Source: CAVALG01 sp963630555 | GTDB taxonomy: Bacteria; Bacillota; Clostridia; Oscillospirales; Acutalibacteraceae | Direction: 5' to 3' | Assembly (NCBI GenBank): GCA_963630555.1 | Contig: CAVGND010000003.1 | Coordinates: 1-64,000 of the forward strand | DNA length: 64,000 nucleotides | Shown here: positions 50,665 through 60,187 of the stretch, one piece after another | Numbering within the stretch: position 1 is the first letter of the stretch | Layout of the letters: every line of letters begins with the position of its first letter | Notes under the pieces: model-generated | Seen by the model: only the letters and a program-made list of their open reading frames with translations | What the model was told of the DNA's origin: nothing | The model's database searches: none | Made by a program: the position numbers and the translations under genes

Positions 50665-52044
50665 ATGGATTTCAAGCAGTTTTTTTCAAAAATAGAGGGA
50701 AAAAAGATAGCCCTTTGCGGCATAGGCATAAGCAATACTCCGCTTATATTCGACTTTCTTGATAAAGGCGCAAGGGTCTACGCTTGCGACAGGCGCACCC
50801 GCGAACAGATAGGGCCGCTTGCCGACAAACTTGAGGAACGCGGCGCGGTGCTGAGATTAGGCCCCGATTATCTTAAAAATTTAGAGGTCGATATCATATT
50901 CCGCACCCCGGGAATGAATTTTCACCTTCCCGAATTTGCCGCCGCACGCCGCAACGGTATTGCGGTTACAAGCGAAATGGAGGTGTTTTTCGACTTGTGC
51001 CCCGCAACCATATTCGCCGTTACGGGCTCGGACGGGAAAACCACCACCACGACGCTTATTGCCAAAATGCTTGAAGCGGAAGGTAAAAAAGTTCATGTCG
51101 GCGGCAACATCGGTCATCCGCTGCTGCCCGATATAGAACACATTTCAGCTGACGATTTTGTTGTTGTGGAACTTTCGTCTTTTCAACTTATTTCAATGCG
51201 TAAAGGCCCGGATGTTGCGGTTGTGACCAATGTTGCGCCGAATCACCTTGATATACACAAGGATATGGACGAATATATTTCCGCCAAAAAAAACATTCTC
51301 CTGCATCAGAACGCCTTTTCACGCACGGTGCTGAACGCCGAAAACTCGATAACCGCGGGATTTGCCGACCTTGTAAGGGGTCAGACTATGTTCTTCTCGC
51401 TTTCCGGTAAAGTGGACAACGGCGCATATCTTGACAGGGAGGGAACTCTTAATATGGCATACCGAGGTATGTCGGTTCCCATTATAAACCGAAGCGAGAT
51501 TGCTCTGCTCGGCGACCATAACGTCGCCAATTATCTTGCCGCAATTTCCGCCGTTTGGGGTTATGCCGGCGCTGACAGCATATGTCGTGTAGCCCGTGAA
51601 TTTAAGGGTGTTGAACACCGCATAGAACCCGTGCGCGAACTTGACGGAGTTAAATATTATAACGATTCCATAGCGACAAGCCCGACACGCACGATGGCGG
51701 GGCTTAAAGCGTTTGACCGAAAGGTTATACTTATTGCCGGCGGATATGATAAACACGTGCCGTTTGAGCCGCTTGCCCCCGTGGTTATTGAAAAGGTGAA
51801 ACTGCTTATACTTACGGGCGCTACGGCGGATAAGATTGAAAAAGCCGTGACGGGCGACCCTGCCTATAACGGCAGCCCGAAAATAATCAGGGCGGAGGAT
51901 TTGGAAAAAGCGGTTGCCGCCGCTCACGACAACGCCGAAAGCGGAGATATAGTAACGCTCAGTCCGGCTTCGGCAAGTTTTGATTCTTACCCCAACTTTA
52001 TGGCAAGGGGCGACCACTTTAAAAAACTTGTAAACAGTCTTTAA
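50665..52044 (+). CDS. murD: UDP-N-acetylmuramoylalanine-D-glutamate ligase
   Basis: A 459-residue cytoplasmic enzyme that adds D-glutamate to the peptidoglycan precursor. ATP-binding loop VTGSDGKTTTTTLIAKM (about 119-135), the Mur ligase middle region HVGGNIGHPLLPDI, VVELSSFQL, VTNVAPNHLDIHKDMDEYI, and the C-terminal YNDSIATSPTRTMAGLKAFD with SPASASFDSYPNFMARGDHF at the end. AAGGAG stands upstream. No other mur or dcw gene is beside it. Confidence 0.95.
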   Translation: MDFKQFFSKIEGKKIALCGIGISNTPLIFDFLDKGARVYACDRRTREQIGPLADKLEERGAVLRLGPDYLKNLEVDIIFRTPGMNFHLPEFAAARRNGIAVTSEMEVFFDLCPATIFAVTGSDGKTTTTTLIAKMLEAEGKKVHVGGNIGHPLLPDIEHISADDFVVVELSSFQLISMRKGPDVAVVTNVAPNHLDIHKDMDEYISAKKNILLHQNAFSRTVLNAENSITAGFADLVRGQTMFFSLSGKVDNGAYLDREGTLNMAYRGMSVPIINRSEIALLGDHNVANYLAAISAVWGYAGADSICRVAREFKGVEHRIEPVRELDGVKYYNDSIATSPTRTMAGLKAFDRKVILIAGGYDKHVPFEPLAPVVIEKVKLLILTGATADKIEKAVTGDPAYNGSPKIIRAEDLEKAVAAAHDNAESGDIVTLSPASASFDSYPNFMARGDHFKKLVNSL

Positions 52045-52089
52045 TTTGTCCGAAAAACGGCGGGCGGCTGAAAAAAAGAGGCGTATGTA

Positions 52090-53097
52090 ATGGAACTTAA
52101 AGAACTTGTAATGCAACTTTGCAACTGCGGCGGATTCGGCGGACTGAGATCCGCCGCCGACAAAGCGGCGGACGCAATAGCCGAATATGCCGACGAGGTT
52201 GAGTCGGACGGTAAAAGCGTGACCGCCGTAATCAGGGGCAGCAGTAACCGAACACTGATGTTCGACGCGCATATTGACGAAATCGGTATGGTCGTGACAA
52301 GCGTAAGTGACGACGGGTTTTTAAAAGTTGCCGCTGCCGGCGGCATTGACGCGCGCATACTTGCCGCACAGCCCGTTTGCATTTACGGGGCTGACGAAAA
52401 ATGTTACGGCGGCGTATTTTGCAGCACACCGCCGCATTTAAAAAAAGGCGACACAACACAGCCGACAATAGATAAAATGTGCATTGACACGGGTCTTGGC
52501 GAAAAAGCGAAAGATTTAATTCCGACGGGCAGCCGGGTAACTTTTGCCCCGTCTGCCCGTACACTCTCGGGCAATATGCTGGCGGCCAAGTCACTTGACG
52601 ACCGTGCCGGGGTCGCCGCACTTATTGAGGCGGCACGACTGATACGGCTTGAAGGCACGCCCGAATACACCGTAATTTTTCTGTTCAGCGATGCCGAGGA
52701 ACTCTCGGCACGCGGCGCAAAAACAAGAACCTTTGCAATTGATCCGCAAAAAGCGATCGCCGTAGACGTAAGTTTCGGCAACACGCCGAATGTTGACCCG
52801 GATAAAACCGCAAAACTCGGAACAGGCGCAATGATAGGCGTTTCGCCTGCCCTCTCTTACCCGATGAGCGATAAACTCAAATCCCTTGCCGACTCAGCCG
52901 AAATACCCTACACGGTTGAGGTTATGGGCGGCAGAACCGGCACAAATGCCGATGTTATATCGGTAAGCCGCGCGGGCGTCGAAACAGGGCTTATTTCAAT
53001 ACCCATCAGAAATATGCACACGCCGCAGGAGGTTGTTGACCTCGGCGACATTGAAAACACGGCGCGCCTGTTGTGCGAATATGCCGTTCGGGGGTAA
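52090..53097 (+). CDS. M42-family aminopeptidase (first)
   Basis: A 335-residue cytoplasmic co-catalytic metal aminopeptidase (PepA/FrvX/TET type). Visible ligands and base are DAHIDEIGMVV (His-x-Asp), KSLDDRAGVAALIEA (the bridging Asp), FLFSDAEELSARGAKTRTFA (catalytic and metal Glu pair; the usual EE-x-G is EELSARG) and DVSFGNTPN. The C-terminal IPIRNMHTPQEVVDLGDIEN holds the last His. A second M42 enzyme follows after nine bases, so the two may form mixed complexes. Confidence 0.9.
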   Translation: MELKELVMQLCNCGGFGGLRSAADKAADAIAEYADEVESDGKSVTAVIRGSSNRTLMFDAHIDEIGMVVTSVSDDGFLKVAAAGGIDARILAAQPVCIYGADEKCYGGVFCSTPPHLKKGDTTQPTIDKMCIDTGLGEKAKDLIPTGSRVTFAPSARTLSGNMLAAKSLDDRAGVAALIEAARLIRLEGTPEYTVIFLFSDAEELSARGAKTRTFAIDPQKAIAVDVSFGNTPNVDPDKTAKLGTGAMIGVSPALSYPMSDKLKSLADSAEIPYTVEVMGGRTGTNADVISVSRAGVETGLISIPIRNMHTPQEVVDLGDIENTARLLCEYAVRG

Positions 53098-53105
53098 TAA
53101 ACGGG

Positions 53106-54113
53106 ATGAAGGAACTTTTAGAAAAACTTTGTCGGATTGACGCGGTTTCGGGCGGAGAATCCGCTCTGCGTGAATTTTTGATAAAAGAAATAGGTGACGA
53201 TGCCGAATTAAAAACCGACGCACTCGGCAACCTGACAGCCTTTAAAAAGGGTGAGAAAAGACCGCTTAAAAAAGTGATGGTGGACGCCCATATGGACGAA
53301 GTCGGGCTGATAATCACGGGGGCGGACGAAAGCGGTTTTTTGAAATTTGAAACTGTCGGCGGAATTGAGCCCGGCGTTCTTGCGGCGCGTGCCGTAAGGT
53401 GCGGAAATGTAAGCGGCGCCACGGTTACAAAGCCCATACATCTGCTCCGAAAGGACGAGGCGGACAAGCCGATTAAAAAAGAAGATATAGTTATAGACAT
53501 AGGTGCAAAAAGCCGTGAAGAAGCGCTTGCAAAACTCCCTTTGGGCAGTTTGGTTGCCTTTGCCGAGCCGCCCTTTGAAATGGGAAGCCTTTTAAAGGCA
53601 AAAGCGATTGACGACCGTGCAGGGGTTGCGGTTCTTTTAAACCTCTTAAAACAGCCTGCCGAATATGATTTTTACGCCACATTTACAACCGGCGAGGAGA
53701 TAGGGTGCCGCGGTGCAGCCGCAGCCGCTTATTCCGTTGATCCGGATATCTGCCTTGTTTTGGAGGCAACTACCGCCGCCGATATCTGCGGCGTACCAGA
53801 AGAAGATAAAGTCTGCCGTGTGGGCGGCGGCGTAACGCTTTCTTTTATGGATAACGGCACACTGTACGATAAGGAACTTTTTGAAGAAGTTTTAAGCACC
53901 GCCCGTGAAAACGGGATACCGCACCAAATAAAATCCGCGGTTGCCGGCGGTAACAACTCGGGCAAAATACACATAAGCCGCGGCGGAGTTAAAACAGCGG
54001 CGCTATCGGTTCCGTGCAGATATATTCATTCGCCGTCATCGGTTGCGGATACAGAAGATGTAAAAGCTGTGCAAAAACTTGTTACCGCTTTGCTGCCGCG
54101 CCTTTGCAAATGA
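53106..54113 (+). CDS. M42-family aminopeptidase (second)
   Basis: A 335-residue M42 enzyme in tandem with the previous one, but clearly different in sequence. Motifs: DAHMDEVGLII (His-x-Asp), KAIDDRAGVAVLLNL, ATFTTGEEIGCRGAAAAAYS (Glu-Glu), VLEATTAAD, and IPCRYIHSPSSV-like VPCRYIHSPSSVADTEDVKA with the last His. The start at 53106 is chosen over codons that overlap the first gene. The TGA stop overlaps the next ATG. Confidence 0.88.
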   Translation: MKELLEKLCRIDAVSGGESALREFLIKEIGDDAELKTDALGNLTAFKKGEKRPLKKVMVDAHMDEVGLIITGADESGFLKFETVGGIEPGVLAARAVRCGNVSGATVTKPIHLLRKDEADKPIKKEDIVIDIGAKSREEALAKLPLGSLVAFAEPPFEMGSLLKAKAIDDRAGVAVLLNLLKQPAEYDFYATFTTGEEIGCRGAAAAAYSVDPDICLVLEATTAADICGVPEEDKVCRVGGGVTLSFMDNGTLYDKELFEEVLSTARENGIPHQIKSAVAGGNNSGKIHISRGGVKTAALSVPCRYIHSPSSVADTEDVKAVQKLVTALLPRLCK

Positions 54114-54853
54114 TACGGCTGTGTGAAAGCCGACCGCCGTTTAGCGAAAACAGCGGCGATATAACGGCGCAAAAAGCCGCCTGTCTTTACGGACTTTACG
54201 GCGGCGACGCATCGCTGTTTTTGTGTTGGTATCAAACGGTAGGCGGCAAAGTTACCGCCATTTTGTTCACTTTCGGAAATACCTTAACGGTATCCTGCGG
54301 CGGCGGTGCGGAACCGGGCGAGATATTCGATTTTGCAAAGTTTTTAGGTTATACGGAGTTTTACTGCACGGGTTCTGCCGCCCGTATTTTGGGCGTTAAA
54401 CCCCGGGCGGAACGCAAAATTATGCGTTTTTCGGGTAGCGGTGTTGTTGCCGAAAAGGGCAATTTCAGCCCTGCGGCGACTCTTGACGAAATTTATAAAC
54501 TGTTGGAATACGGGGCGGACGGGGAAATCGAACTGCCGCCGCGCGAGTATTTTTATACCGATATATCGCACCGTATGCGCCACGGTGCCGCGCGTATTAA
54601 ATACTGCCCGAACGCAATAGCCCTCACTTCGGTCGAAAATGCAAACTTTGCCCTTATCGGTGCGGTTTGCACAGCGCCGCGGGAACGCGGCAAAGGATTG
54701 GGGCGTGCCGTGCTTTCCGCCATTACAAACGAACTTGCAGGCGAAAACCGCGATGTTTTTACGGTTGCGGGCAAGGGCGCGGCGGAATTTTATAAAAAAT
54801 GCGGCTTTACGGAAGCCGATACATATTGTATTGTTAAGATAGGGAACGGTTAA
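54110..54853 (+). CDS. GNAT-family acetyltransferase with extra N-terminal domain
   Basis: About 247 residues. The first ~150 residues lack a recognised fold but include NSGDITAQKAACLYGLYGGD. The C-terminal GNAT core has the acetyl-CoA loop VCTAPRERGKGLGRAVLSAI and terminal AGKGAAEFYKKCGFTEADTY. The start is the ATG overlapping the M42 stop (ATGA), since earlier codons lie inside that gene. The next gene starts three bases later. Such two-domain GNATs are common in Clostridia and of unknown substrate. Confidence 0.75.
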   Translation: MIRLCESRPPFSENSGDITAQKAACLYGLYGGDASLFLCWYQTVGGKVTAILFTFGNTLTVSCGGGAEPGEIFDFAKFLGYTEFYCTGSAARILGVKPRAERKIMRFSGSGVVAEKGNFSPAATLDEIYKLLEYGADGEIELPPREYFYTDISHRMRHGAARIKYCPNAIALTSVENANFALIGAVCTAPRERGKGLGRAVLSAITNELAGENRDVFTVAGKGAAEFYKKCGFTEADTYCIVKIGNG

Positions 54854-54856
54854 GTT

Positions 54857-56131
54857 ATGAAAAGTTTTTTTGAGTTTGACTCTGCGCTTTCGTCTTTATG
54901 TGACGATGTGCTGAAAGAATGCCGGGCGGCGTTTGAAAAAACCGCCGATGTTACGGCATATAATCAGCAGCGTGTTTTGAAAGCGTTTATAGACAACGGC
55001 ATAAGCGAATCGCACTTTGCGCCAAGCACCGGCTACGGCTACGGCGACAGGGGGCGTGACGCACTTGAAAAAGTATTCGCCGACTGTATGGAATGTGACT
55101 CTGCACTTATACGGCATAATTTTGTTTCGGGAACGCACGCGCTTACGGTTATGCTGTTCGGTATACTTCGCCCGGGGGACGAAATGCTCTGCCTTACGGG
55201 CAGACCCTACGATACTCTTATCGGGGTTTTGGGGATTGACGGATTTTCGGACGGTTCGCTTGCCGATTTCGGCATAAAATACAGCGAAGTTGAGTTAGAC
55301 GGCTGCGGCAAACCCGATATGCCCGAAATATTAAAGCAACTTGCGGCAAAGCGTCCGCGCGCCGCCTACATACAGCGCTCGCGCGGGTACAGTTTAAGGC
55401 CGAGCCTTACCGCCGCGGAAATCAAAGAACTGGCAAAAGCGGTAAAATCGGCATCGCCCGAAACCGTTGTTATGCTTGATAATTGTTACGGCGAATTTAC
55501 AGAGTATGAAACGCCGTCAGCCTGCGGTGCCGACATAATGGCAGGCTCGCTTATTAAAAATCCCGGCGGCGGAATTGCACCGACGGGCGGATATATATGC
55601 GGAAAAGGTGCTCTCGTAGAAAAATGCGCTTACAGGTTGACGGCGCCGGGGGTCGGTGCGGAAGTCGGTGCAACGCTCGGGCATACACGCGAACTTTTTA
55701 TGGGGCTGTTTAACGCACCGCATGTTGTGGGGGAAGCGGTTAAAACCGCAATTTTCGCGTCTTCCCTGTTTAAACGCTTGGGGTTTGAAGTAACGCCCGA
55801 ACCGCAGGAAGCGCGCGCCGATATCATACAGTGCATAAAACTTAAAAATTCCCGTAATCTTGAGGAATTTTGCAAAGGGCTGCAAAGCGGTGCACCGATT
55901 GACGCAAATGTTGTGCCAGAAGCGTGGGATATGCCGGGATATGATTCCAAAGTGATTATGGCGGCAGGGGCATTCACGGGCGGCTCTTCCATAGAACTTT
56001 CAGCCGACGCACCCCTGCGCGAACCTTTTGCCGTCTGGATGCAGGGCGGACTGAATTTTGACAGTGCCAAAATAGGCGTTATGAAAGCGGCGCAGGCTAT
56101 GCTTAACGCAGGTCTTATTTCATTAGGCTGA
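54857..56131 (+). CDS. PLP-dependent methionine gamma-lyase-like (aluminium-resistance family) protein
   Basis: A 424-residue PLP enzyme of the cystathionine-metabolism fold, in the family once called aluminium resistance protein. The PLP lysine is likely in ADIMAGSLIKNPGGGIAPTG. Other family landmarks are FAPSTGYGYGDRGRDALEKV, VSGTHALTVMLFGILRPGD and FMGLFNAPHVVGEAVKTAIF. The reaction is not proven; related enzymes cleave sulfur amino acids. It follows the GNAT gene by three bases, so the M42-M42-GNAT-lyase group is probably one transcript for peptide and amino acid use. Confidence 0.87.
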   Translation: MKSFFEFDSALSSLCDDVLKECRAAFEKTADVTAYNQQRVLKAFIDNGISESHFAPSTGYGYGDRGRDALEKVFADCMECDSALIRHNFVSGTHALTVMLFGILRPGDEMLCLTGRPYDTLIGVLGIDGFSDGSLADFGIKYSEVELDGCGKPDMPEILKQLAAKRPRAAYIQRSRGYSLRPSLTAAEIKELAKAVKSASPETVVMLDNCYGEFTEYETPSACGADIMAGSLIKNPGGGIAPTGGYICGKGALVEKCAYRLTAPGVGAEVGATLGHTRELFMGLFNAPHVVGEAVKTAIFASSLFKRLGFEVTPEPQEARADIIQCIKLKNSRNLEEFCKGLQSGAPIDANVVPEAWDMPGYDSKVIMAAGAFTGGSSIELSADAPLREPFAVWMQGGLNFDSAKIGVMKAAQAMLNAGLISLG

Positions 56132-56197
56132 TTTATACCGCCGACGGAAACCCGAGCGGCGGGAAATTTAAAAATTTGATTTTCGGGGGATGAAAAT

Positions 56198-57103
56198 ATG
56201 ATATATACTCTTACTCTTAATCCGGCACTTGATTATGTTCTGACTCTGAATTCGTTTCGAGAAGGCACCGTAAACCGTTCGGCGGGCGAGCGGTTTGTCC
56301 CCGGCGGAAAAGGTCTTAATGTGTCCATAATGCTTTCCCGTTTCGGCGTTGATAACAGGGCGATAAGCGTATGCGGCGGCAAAAACGGCGAAAAGTTGGA
56401 CGAACTTTTAAAGCAGGAGGGCTGCAGCGTCGATTTTCTCCATCTGCTTTACGGCGAAACGAGGATAAACGTTAAACTTCGTACGGGAAAAGAGACGGAA
56501 ATAAACGCTCCGGGGCCCAGAATAACCGTGGCTGAATGCGATATGATACTGCGAAAAATAGATATGCTTACAAAGAACGATATTTTGGTGGTTTCGGGCA
56601 GTCTGCCGCGCTGTGATGATGACCGTATGTTTGAAAATATACTCACGGTCGCCGGGGAAAACGGTACGGCACTTGTTATTGACTGCGCCGAAGATTATCT
56701 TAAAACCTCGCTCAAATACACTCCGTCGCTTGTAAAGCCGAATAACATTGAACTCGGTGAACTCTACGGTGTGGAAATAGACTGCCTTAACGACTGTATT
56801 GACTATTCGAAGCGGCTTTTGAAAGACGGCGCTTTAAGCGTGCTGTGCTCCTGCGGCGAAAAAGGGGCGGTGTATCTTTCCCAAAGGGGCGAAGTGTTTG
56901 CTCAACCTGCATTTAAGGGCAGGGCGGTAGGCAGTGTCGGTGCGGGCGATGCGCTGCTTGCAGGATTTCTCGCCGCACGCTATAACGGTTACAACAACCG
57001 TGAATCGCTTAAATTTGCGGTTGCTACGGGCTGCGCCACCGCTTTCAGCGATTGGCTGGCGGAACCCGAAGATGTCCGTGCCATACTTCAAATGCAGGGT
57101 TGA
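56198..57103 (+). CDS. 1-phosphofructokinase / PfkB-family sugar kinase
   Basis: A 301-residue PfkB kinase. It begins MIYTLTLNPALDYVLTLNSF, the tagatose-6-phosphate/1-phosphofructokinase signature, has VPGGKGLNVSIMLSRFG, and ends with the catalytic GSVGAGDALLAGFLAARYNG (Asp as base). The FruK type is most likely, but no fructose PTS gene or FruR regulator adjoins it, so LacC-type activity cannot be excluded. The ATG follows GGGGGATG. Confidence 0.88.
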   Translation: MIYTLTLNPALDYVLTLNSFREGTVNRSAGERFVPGGKGLNVSIMLSRFGVDNRAISVCGGKNGEKLDELLKQEGCSVDFLHLLYGETRINVKLRTGKETEINAPGPRITVAECDMILRKIDMLTKNDILVVSGSLPRCDDDRMFENILTVAGENGTALVIDCAEDYLKTSLKYTPSLVKPNNIELGELYGVEIDCLNDCIDYSKRLLKDGALSVLCSCGEKGAVYLSQRGEVFAQPAFKGRAVGSVGAGDALLAGFLAARYNGYNNRESLKFAVATGCATAFSDWLAEPEDVRAILQMQG

Positions 57104-57126
57104 CGGCTGCTGCCTGATTTTATCGG

Positions 57127-57174
57127 TTTTACATGTGGCGGATTTTACATGTGGCGGATTTTACATGTGACGGA
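57127..57174 (+). repeat. 16-bp unit repeated three times
   Basis: TTTTACATGTGGCGGA occurs twice exactly and a third time with one change (GTGACGGA), in the gap between the PfkB kinase and glycosyltransferase genes. Each unit contains ACATGT, itself a palindrome. Confidence 0.85.
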
Positions 57175-57304
57175 TGGAATTTTACATTACTTTTTTCGAA
57201 AAACTTTGCAAACGGCGGCACTTTGTGGTAGTATATACTATGGAATCAGTTTAAATTGCCGCGGCTGTCGATACGGCGGTGGATACGGCGGATTGGAGAT
57301 TACT

Positions 57305-58510
57305 ATGCTCAGGAATGACACGATAAAAATCGGTATTCTGAATGATTCGTTCCCGCCGGTTATAGACGGGGTTGCGAGTACCGTAGTTAACTATGCGGCA
57401 ACCCTAAGTTCCGGTTATGATAATATTTATCCTTTTGTAATAACACCCCGCTATCCGGAACCGCGCCCGATAAAATATAATTTTAAAGTTATAAGATACC
57501 CCTCGGTTAAAATTATGCCGAGAGTTCCTTACCGCGTGGGCAACCCGTTCTCCCCCTCTACAATACGGAAAGTAAGGCGGGAAAAGCCGGATTTGCTGCA
57601 TGTGCATTGCCCGTTTATTTCGATGACGGCGGCAAGATGTATAAATTCTTCACGCCACCCGATACCGATAATTTTTACATACCACACTAAGTTTGACATT
57701 GATATTTCAAGATATGTTCACAACCGCGTGAGCCGCAAAATAGCGAAAACATACATACTTTCCAACATACACGCAGCCGACGAGGTCTGGGTAGTGTCGA
57801 ACGGGGCGGGCGAAGACCTGCGCCGTGAGGGATATACGGGGGAGTATGTCGTGATGCACGGCGGAACAGATTTCACCACCGAGCCCGTCCCGACCGAGCA
57901 ATTGTCAAAATTAGACGCCGAATACGGCATACGCCCGAACGAAAAGGTGTTTTTGTATGTCGGGCGGATGATGTGGTATAAAAATATACGTTTAATATTA
58001 GAGTCGCTGGCTGAAGTTAAAAAAAGCGGTATGCCGTTCCGCGCCTTCTTTGTGGGGGATGGACTTGACCGCAGCGATATAGAAAAAACCGCGCAAACTA
58101 TCGGGCTTGGGGAAAACACGGTTTTCACCGGCGCCGTCCGTGACCGTGACCGCTTAAAGGTGTTTTTTTCAAGGGCGGATATGTTCCTCTTCCCCTCAAC
58201 CTATGATACGGCGGGGCTTGTGGTAACGGAGGCGGCGGCGTGCCGGTGCCCGTCATTGCTTACCGCAGGCAGCCCGGCGGCGGAAAATGTAATTGACGGG
58301 GTGAACGGATTTTTAACGCCCGAAGACCCTGCTCTAATTGCCTCTAAAGTCGTGGCGGCTGTCGGCAGCGGGAACCTGAAAAACATCGGGAATGCCGCAC
58401 TCGACACCCTTTACCGTTCGTGGGATCAATCGGTTGAGGAAGCGGTTAAGCGGTATGAACTGCTGCTTGACAGGACAATCAAAAAGCGAAGCATAGAAAT
58501 AGGGATTTAA
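57305..58510 (+). CDS. Family 4 glycosyltransferase
   Basis: A 401-residue GT-B enzyme. The N-terminal domain starts IKIGILNDSFPPVIDGVAST, with the glycine-rich donor loop VIDGVAS. The C-terminal domain has LYVGRMMWYKNIRLILESLA, GDGLDRSDIEKTAQTIGLGE and the E-x7-E region FPSTYDTAGLVVTEAAA (Glu). It resembles the diacylglycerol and phosphatidylinositol glucosyl/mannosyltransferases. The ATG at 57305 is chosen because TTGGAG precedes it; the open frame extends upstream through the 16-bp repeats, which is unlikely to be coding. Confidence 0.88.
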   Translation: MLRNDTIKIGILNDSFPPVIDGVASTVVNYAATLSSGYDNIYPFVITPRYPEPRPIKYNFKVIRYPSVKIMPRVPYRVGNPFSPSTIRKVRREKPDLLHVHCPFISMTAARCINSSRHPIPIIFTYHTKFDIDISRYVHNRVSRKIAKTYILSNIHAADEVWVVSNGAGEDLRREGYTGEYVVMHGGTDFTTEPVPTEQLSKLDAEYGIRPNEKVFLYVGRMMWYKNIRLILESLAEVKKSGMPFRAFFVGDGLDRSDIEKTAQTIGLGENTVFTGAVRDRDRLKVFFSRADMFLFPSTYDTAGLVVTEAAACRCPSLLTAGSPAAENVIDGVNGFLTPEDPALIASKVVAAVGSGNLKNIGNAALDTLYRSWDQSVEEAVKRYELLLDRTIKKRSIEIGI

Positions 58511-58522
58511 AGCATAGCATAA

Positions 58523-58560
58523 AAACACGGCTTGCAGTTTAAAAACTGTGAGCCGTGTTT
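58523..58560. terminator. Bidirectional terminator between convergent genes
   Basis: AACACGGCT and AGCCGTGTT form the outer stem, with a second stem CAGTTT/AAACTG within. It lies 13 bp after the glycosyltransferase and 18 bp after the WYL gene on the other strand. Confidence 0.8.
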
Positions 58561-58577
58561 GCATATTTTCGGTTTGT

Positions 58578-59576
58578 TTATTCTTCGTAAAGCGCCTGCA
58601 TACTCCGGGTGCGTTCACGCACCGTCTGCCTTAATTCAAGCGGCCGCCGCACCTCTATCCTGTCGCCGTACTGCATTATCCAGGCAATCAGTCCTTCGCT
58701 TACAAGCACGGTGACGTCAAATGTGAACCGCTCTTCCGACACGTTCCGCAGGTGAATATTCTCGCCGAAGCGGTCAATTACCTGATCAAGCAACCGTTTA
58801 TCGCATCTAAGGATGATTTCGCACGGGTCGCCGCCGAACATATTAAAAGATTTTTTTGAATAATCCGCCGAGTCAAAAAATGTTTTATATTCGCTGACTT
58901 CGCTGAAATGGCGGCTGTTTTCGCTTAATATCTCCACCGATTTCATACGGTCGATCCTCAGGTGGGCAAGATTGTTGTATTTAGGGACGTTGGCGACAAG
59001 ATAATAGTGGTCATTTGCCCAGATTACGGCATACGGGCTTACCGTCAACCCGCGCGAATCGGGAATTATCCTGTGCTCGTCAAACTTATGGCGAATATAA
59101 TTAAAGCGTATCATTTTGCCGCCGCTTACCGCACGGTTTATCTTGTCGATATTATAATAAAGTTCTTCATTTGTGCCTTTGTTCCTCTCGGAAATGCAGA
59201 CCCGCTTTTTAACAAACGCCGCCTCATTTTCGCTTAAAAGTCCCGCCAGTTTTTCTATAAGGCGCTCGCTTTTTTTGCGGCTTATAAACCCTGCCGACTG
59301 CACAGCGTCGGTCAACAGGAGTATTTCGGCTTGCTCAAAGTCGCGTGTAAGCAGGCAAAATCCTTTTTTGGGGATTGTAACCTTTATTATGTCACAGCCG
59401 TAATCTTTGAGCGCGTTTATGGAATCATAGACCGACTTACGCTCGGCAACAAGCCCCTTTTTATTCAGATATTCAATTATTTCGCCCGATGTTACGGGGG
59501 TGTTTTCGTCGCTTTTCGCCTTAAAATATTCAAGAATATACAGAAGTTTGAGTTTACTGTTAACGGTGTTCGGCAT
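58578..59576 (-). CDS. WYL-domain transcriptional regulator
   Basis: A 332-residue regulator. An N-terminal helix-turn-helix (about 5-75) reads KLLYILEYFKAKSDENTPVT and AERKSVYDSINALKDYGCDI, followed by a WYL domain (about 140-220) with MIRFNYIRHK and the YLVANVPKYNNLAHLRIDRM segment that binds ligand or nucleic acid. A C-terminal WCX domain follows. AAGGGG precedes the ATG. Its targets are unknown. It is 29 bp downstream of the RNase M5-like gene and may share its transcript. Confidence 0.9.
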   Translation of the reverse strand: MPNTVNSKLKLLYILEYFKAKSDENTPVTSGEIIEYLNKKGLVAERKSVYDSINALKDYGCDIIKVTIPKKGFCLLTRDFEQAEILLLTDAVQSAGFISRKKSERLIEKLAGLLSENEAAFVKKRVCISERNKGTNEELYYNIDKINRAVSGGKMIRFNYIRHKFDEHRIIPDSRGLTVSPYAVIWANDHYYLVANVPKYNNLAHLRIDRMKSVEILSENSRHFSEVSEYKTFFDSADYSKKSFNMFGGDPCEIILRCDKRLLDQVIDRFGENIHLRNVSEERFTFDVTVLVSEGLIAWIMQYGDRIEVRRPLELRQTVRERTRSMQALYEE

Positions 59577-59605
59577 GTGTTTTTCCCCTTTAAGATAACG
59601 CTTTG

Positions 59606-60187
59606 TCAGTTTCGGGCGTTAAGCAACCCAAGCGCTTCGTCCCTGTCATACAGGGCATTTAACGCCGCCAGCATAGCCGCAGCCGACATATTTTGCGGCA
59701 GGTTCAGTTCCTTTAAAAGGCGGCGGCGTTTTGCGGCGCTGTCGGTGCCGCCGGAAAATCCGAGTTCATACAGGTCCTGTTTTGTTACGCGTTCCGCTTT
59801 TTCGGTTTCGCGGCAGGTAACTCCGGCATTTAAAAAGCAGTTTAAAAGCGTTTTTTCGTCAATTCCCTCAACGCCTAAAAGCCCCTCTTTACCGGATTCC
59901 GTTTTTCGTTTTTCCTTTCCCGGCACCTGCGGCGCATAAACATTCTTTATATATTCGGGCGGGACGAAAGACTTTATATGGTTTCTTATCAGCATACCCG
60001 CAGAGTCACTGTCGGTAAATATTATTATGCCGTTTTTCTCCGCCAAACGGCGAATCAGCGATTTAAGCTCCCGATTTTTGAATATCCCGAACCCGTCGGT
60101 TACTATAATCGTGGCGTCAACTACCCGTTCGAGCCGAATTTTATCATATTTCCCCTCTACGATAACGGCACTGTCAAGTTTAAGCAT
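59606..60187 (-). CDS. TOPRIM protein, RNase M5-like
   Basis: About 193 residues. An N-terminal TOPRIM domain has SAVIVEGKYDKIRLERVVDA (catalytic Glu) and IIIFTDSDSAGMLIRNHIKS (the DxDxxG metal motif). The C-terminal part (EKAERVTKQDLYELGFSGGT and RRRLLKELNLPQNMSAAAML) is the DUF4093 region of RNase M5, which matures 5S rRNA. B. subtilis RNase M5 (RnmV) is 186 residues. The ATG at 60187 overlaps the end of holA; a GTG nine bases earlier is also possible. Confidence 0.83.
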   Translation of the reverse strand: MLKLDSAVIVEGKYDKIRLERVVDATIIVTDGFGIFKNRELKSLIRRLAEKNGIIIFTDSDSAGMLIRNHIKSFVPPEYIKNVYAPQVPGKEKRKTESGKEGLLGVEGIDEKTLLNCFLNAGVTCRETEKAERVTKQDLYELGFSGGTDSAAKRRRLLKELNLPQNMSAAAMLAALNALYDRDEALGLLNARN

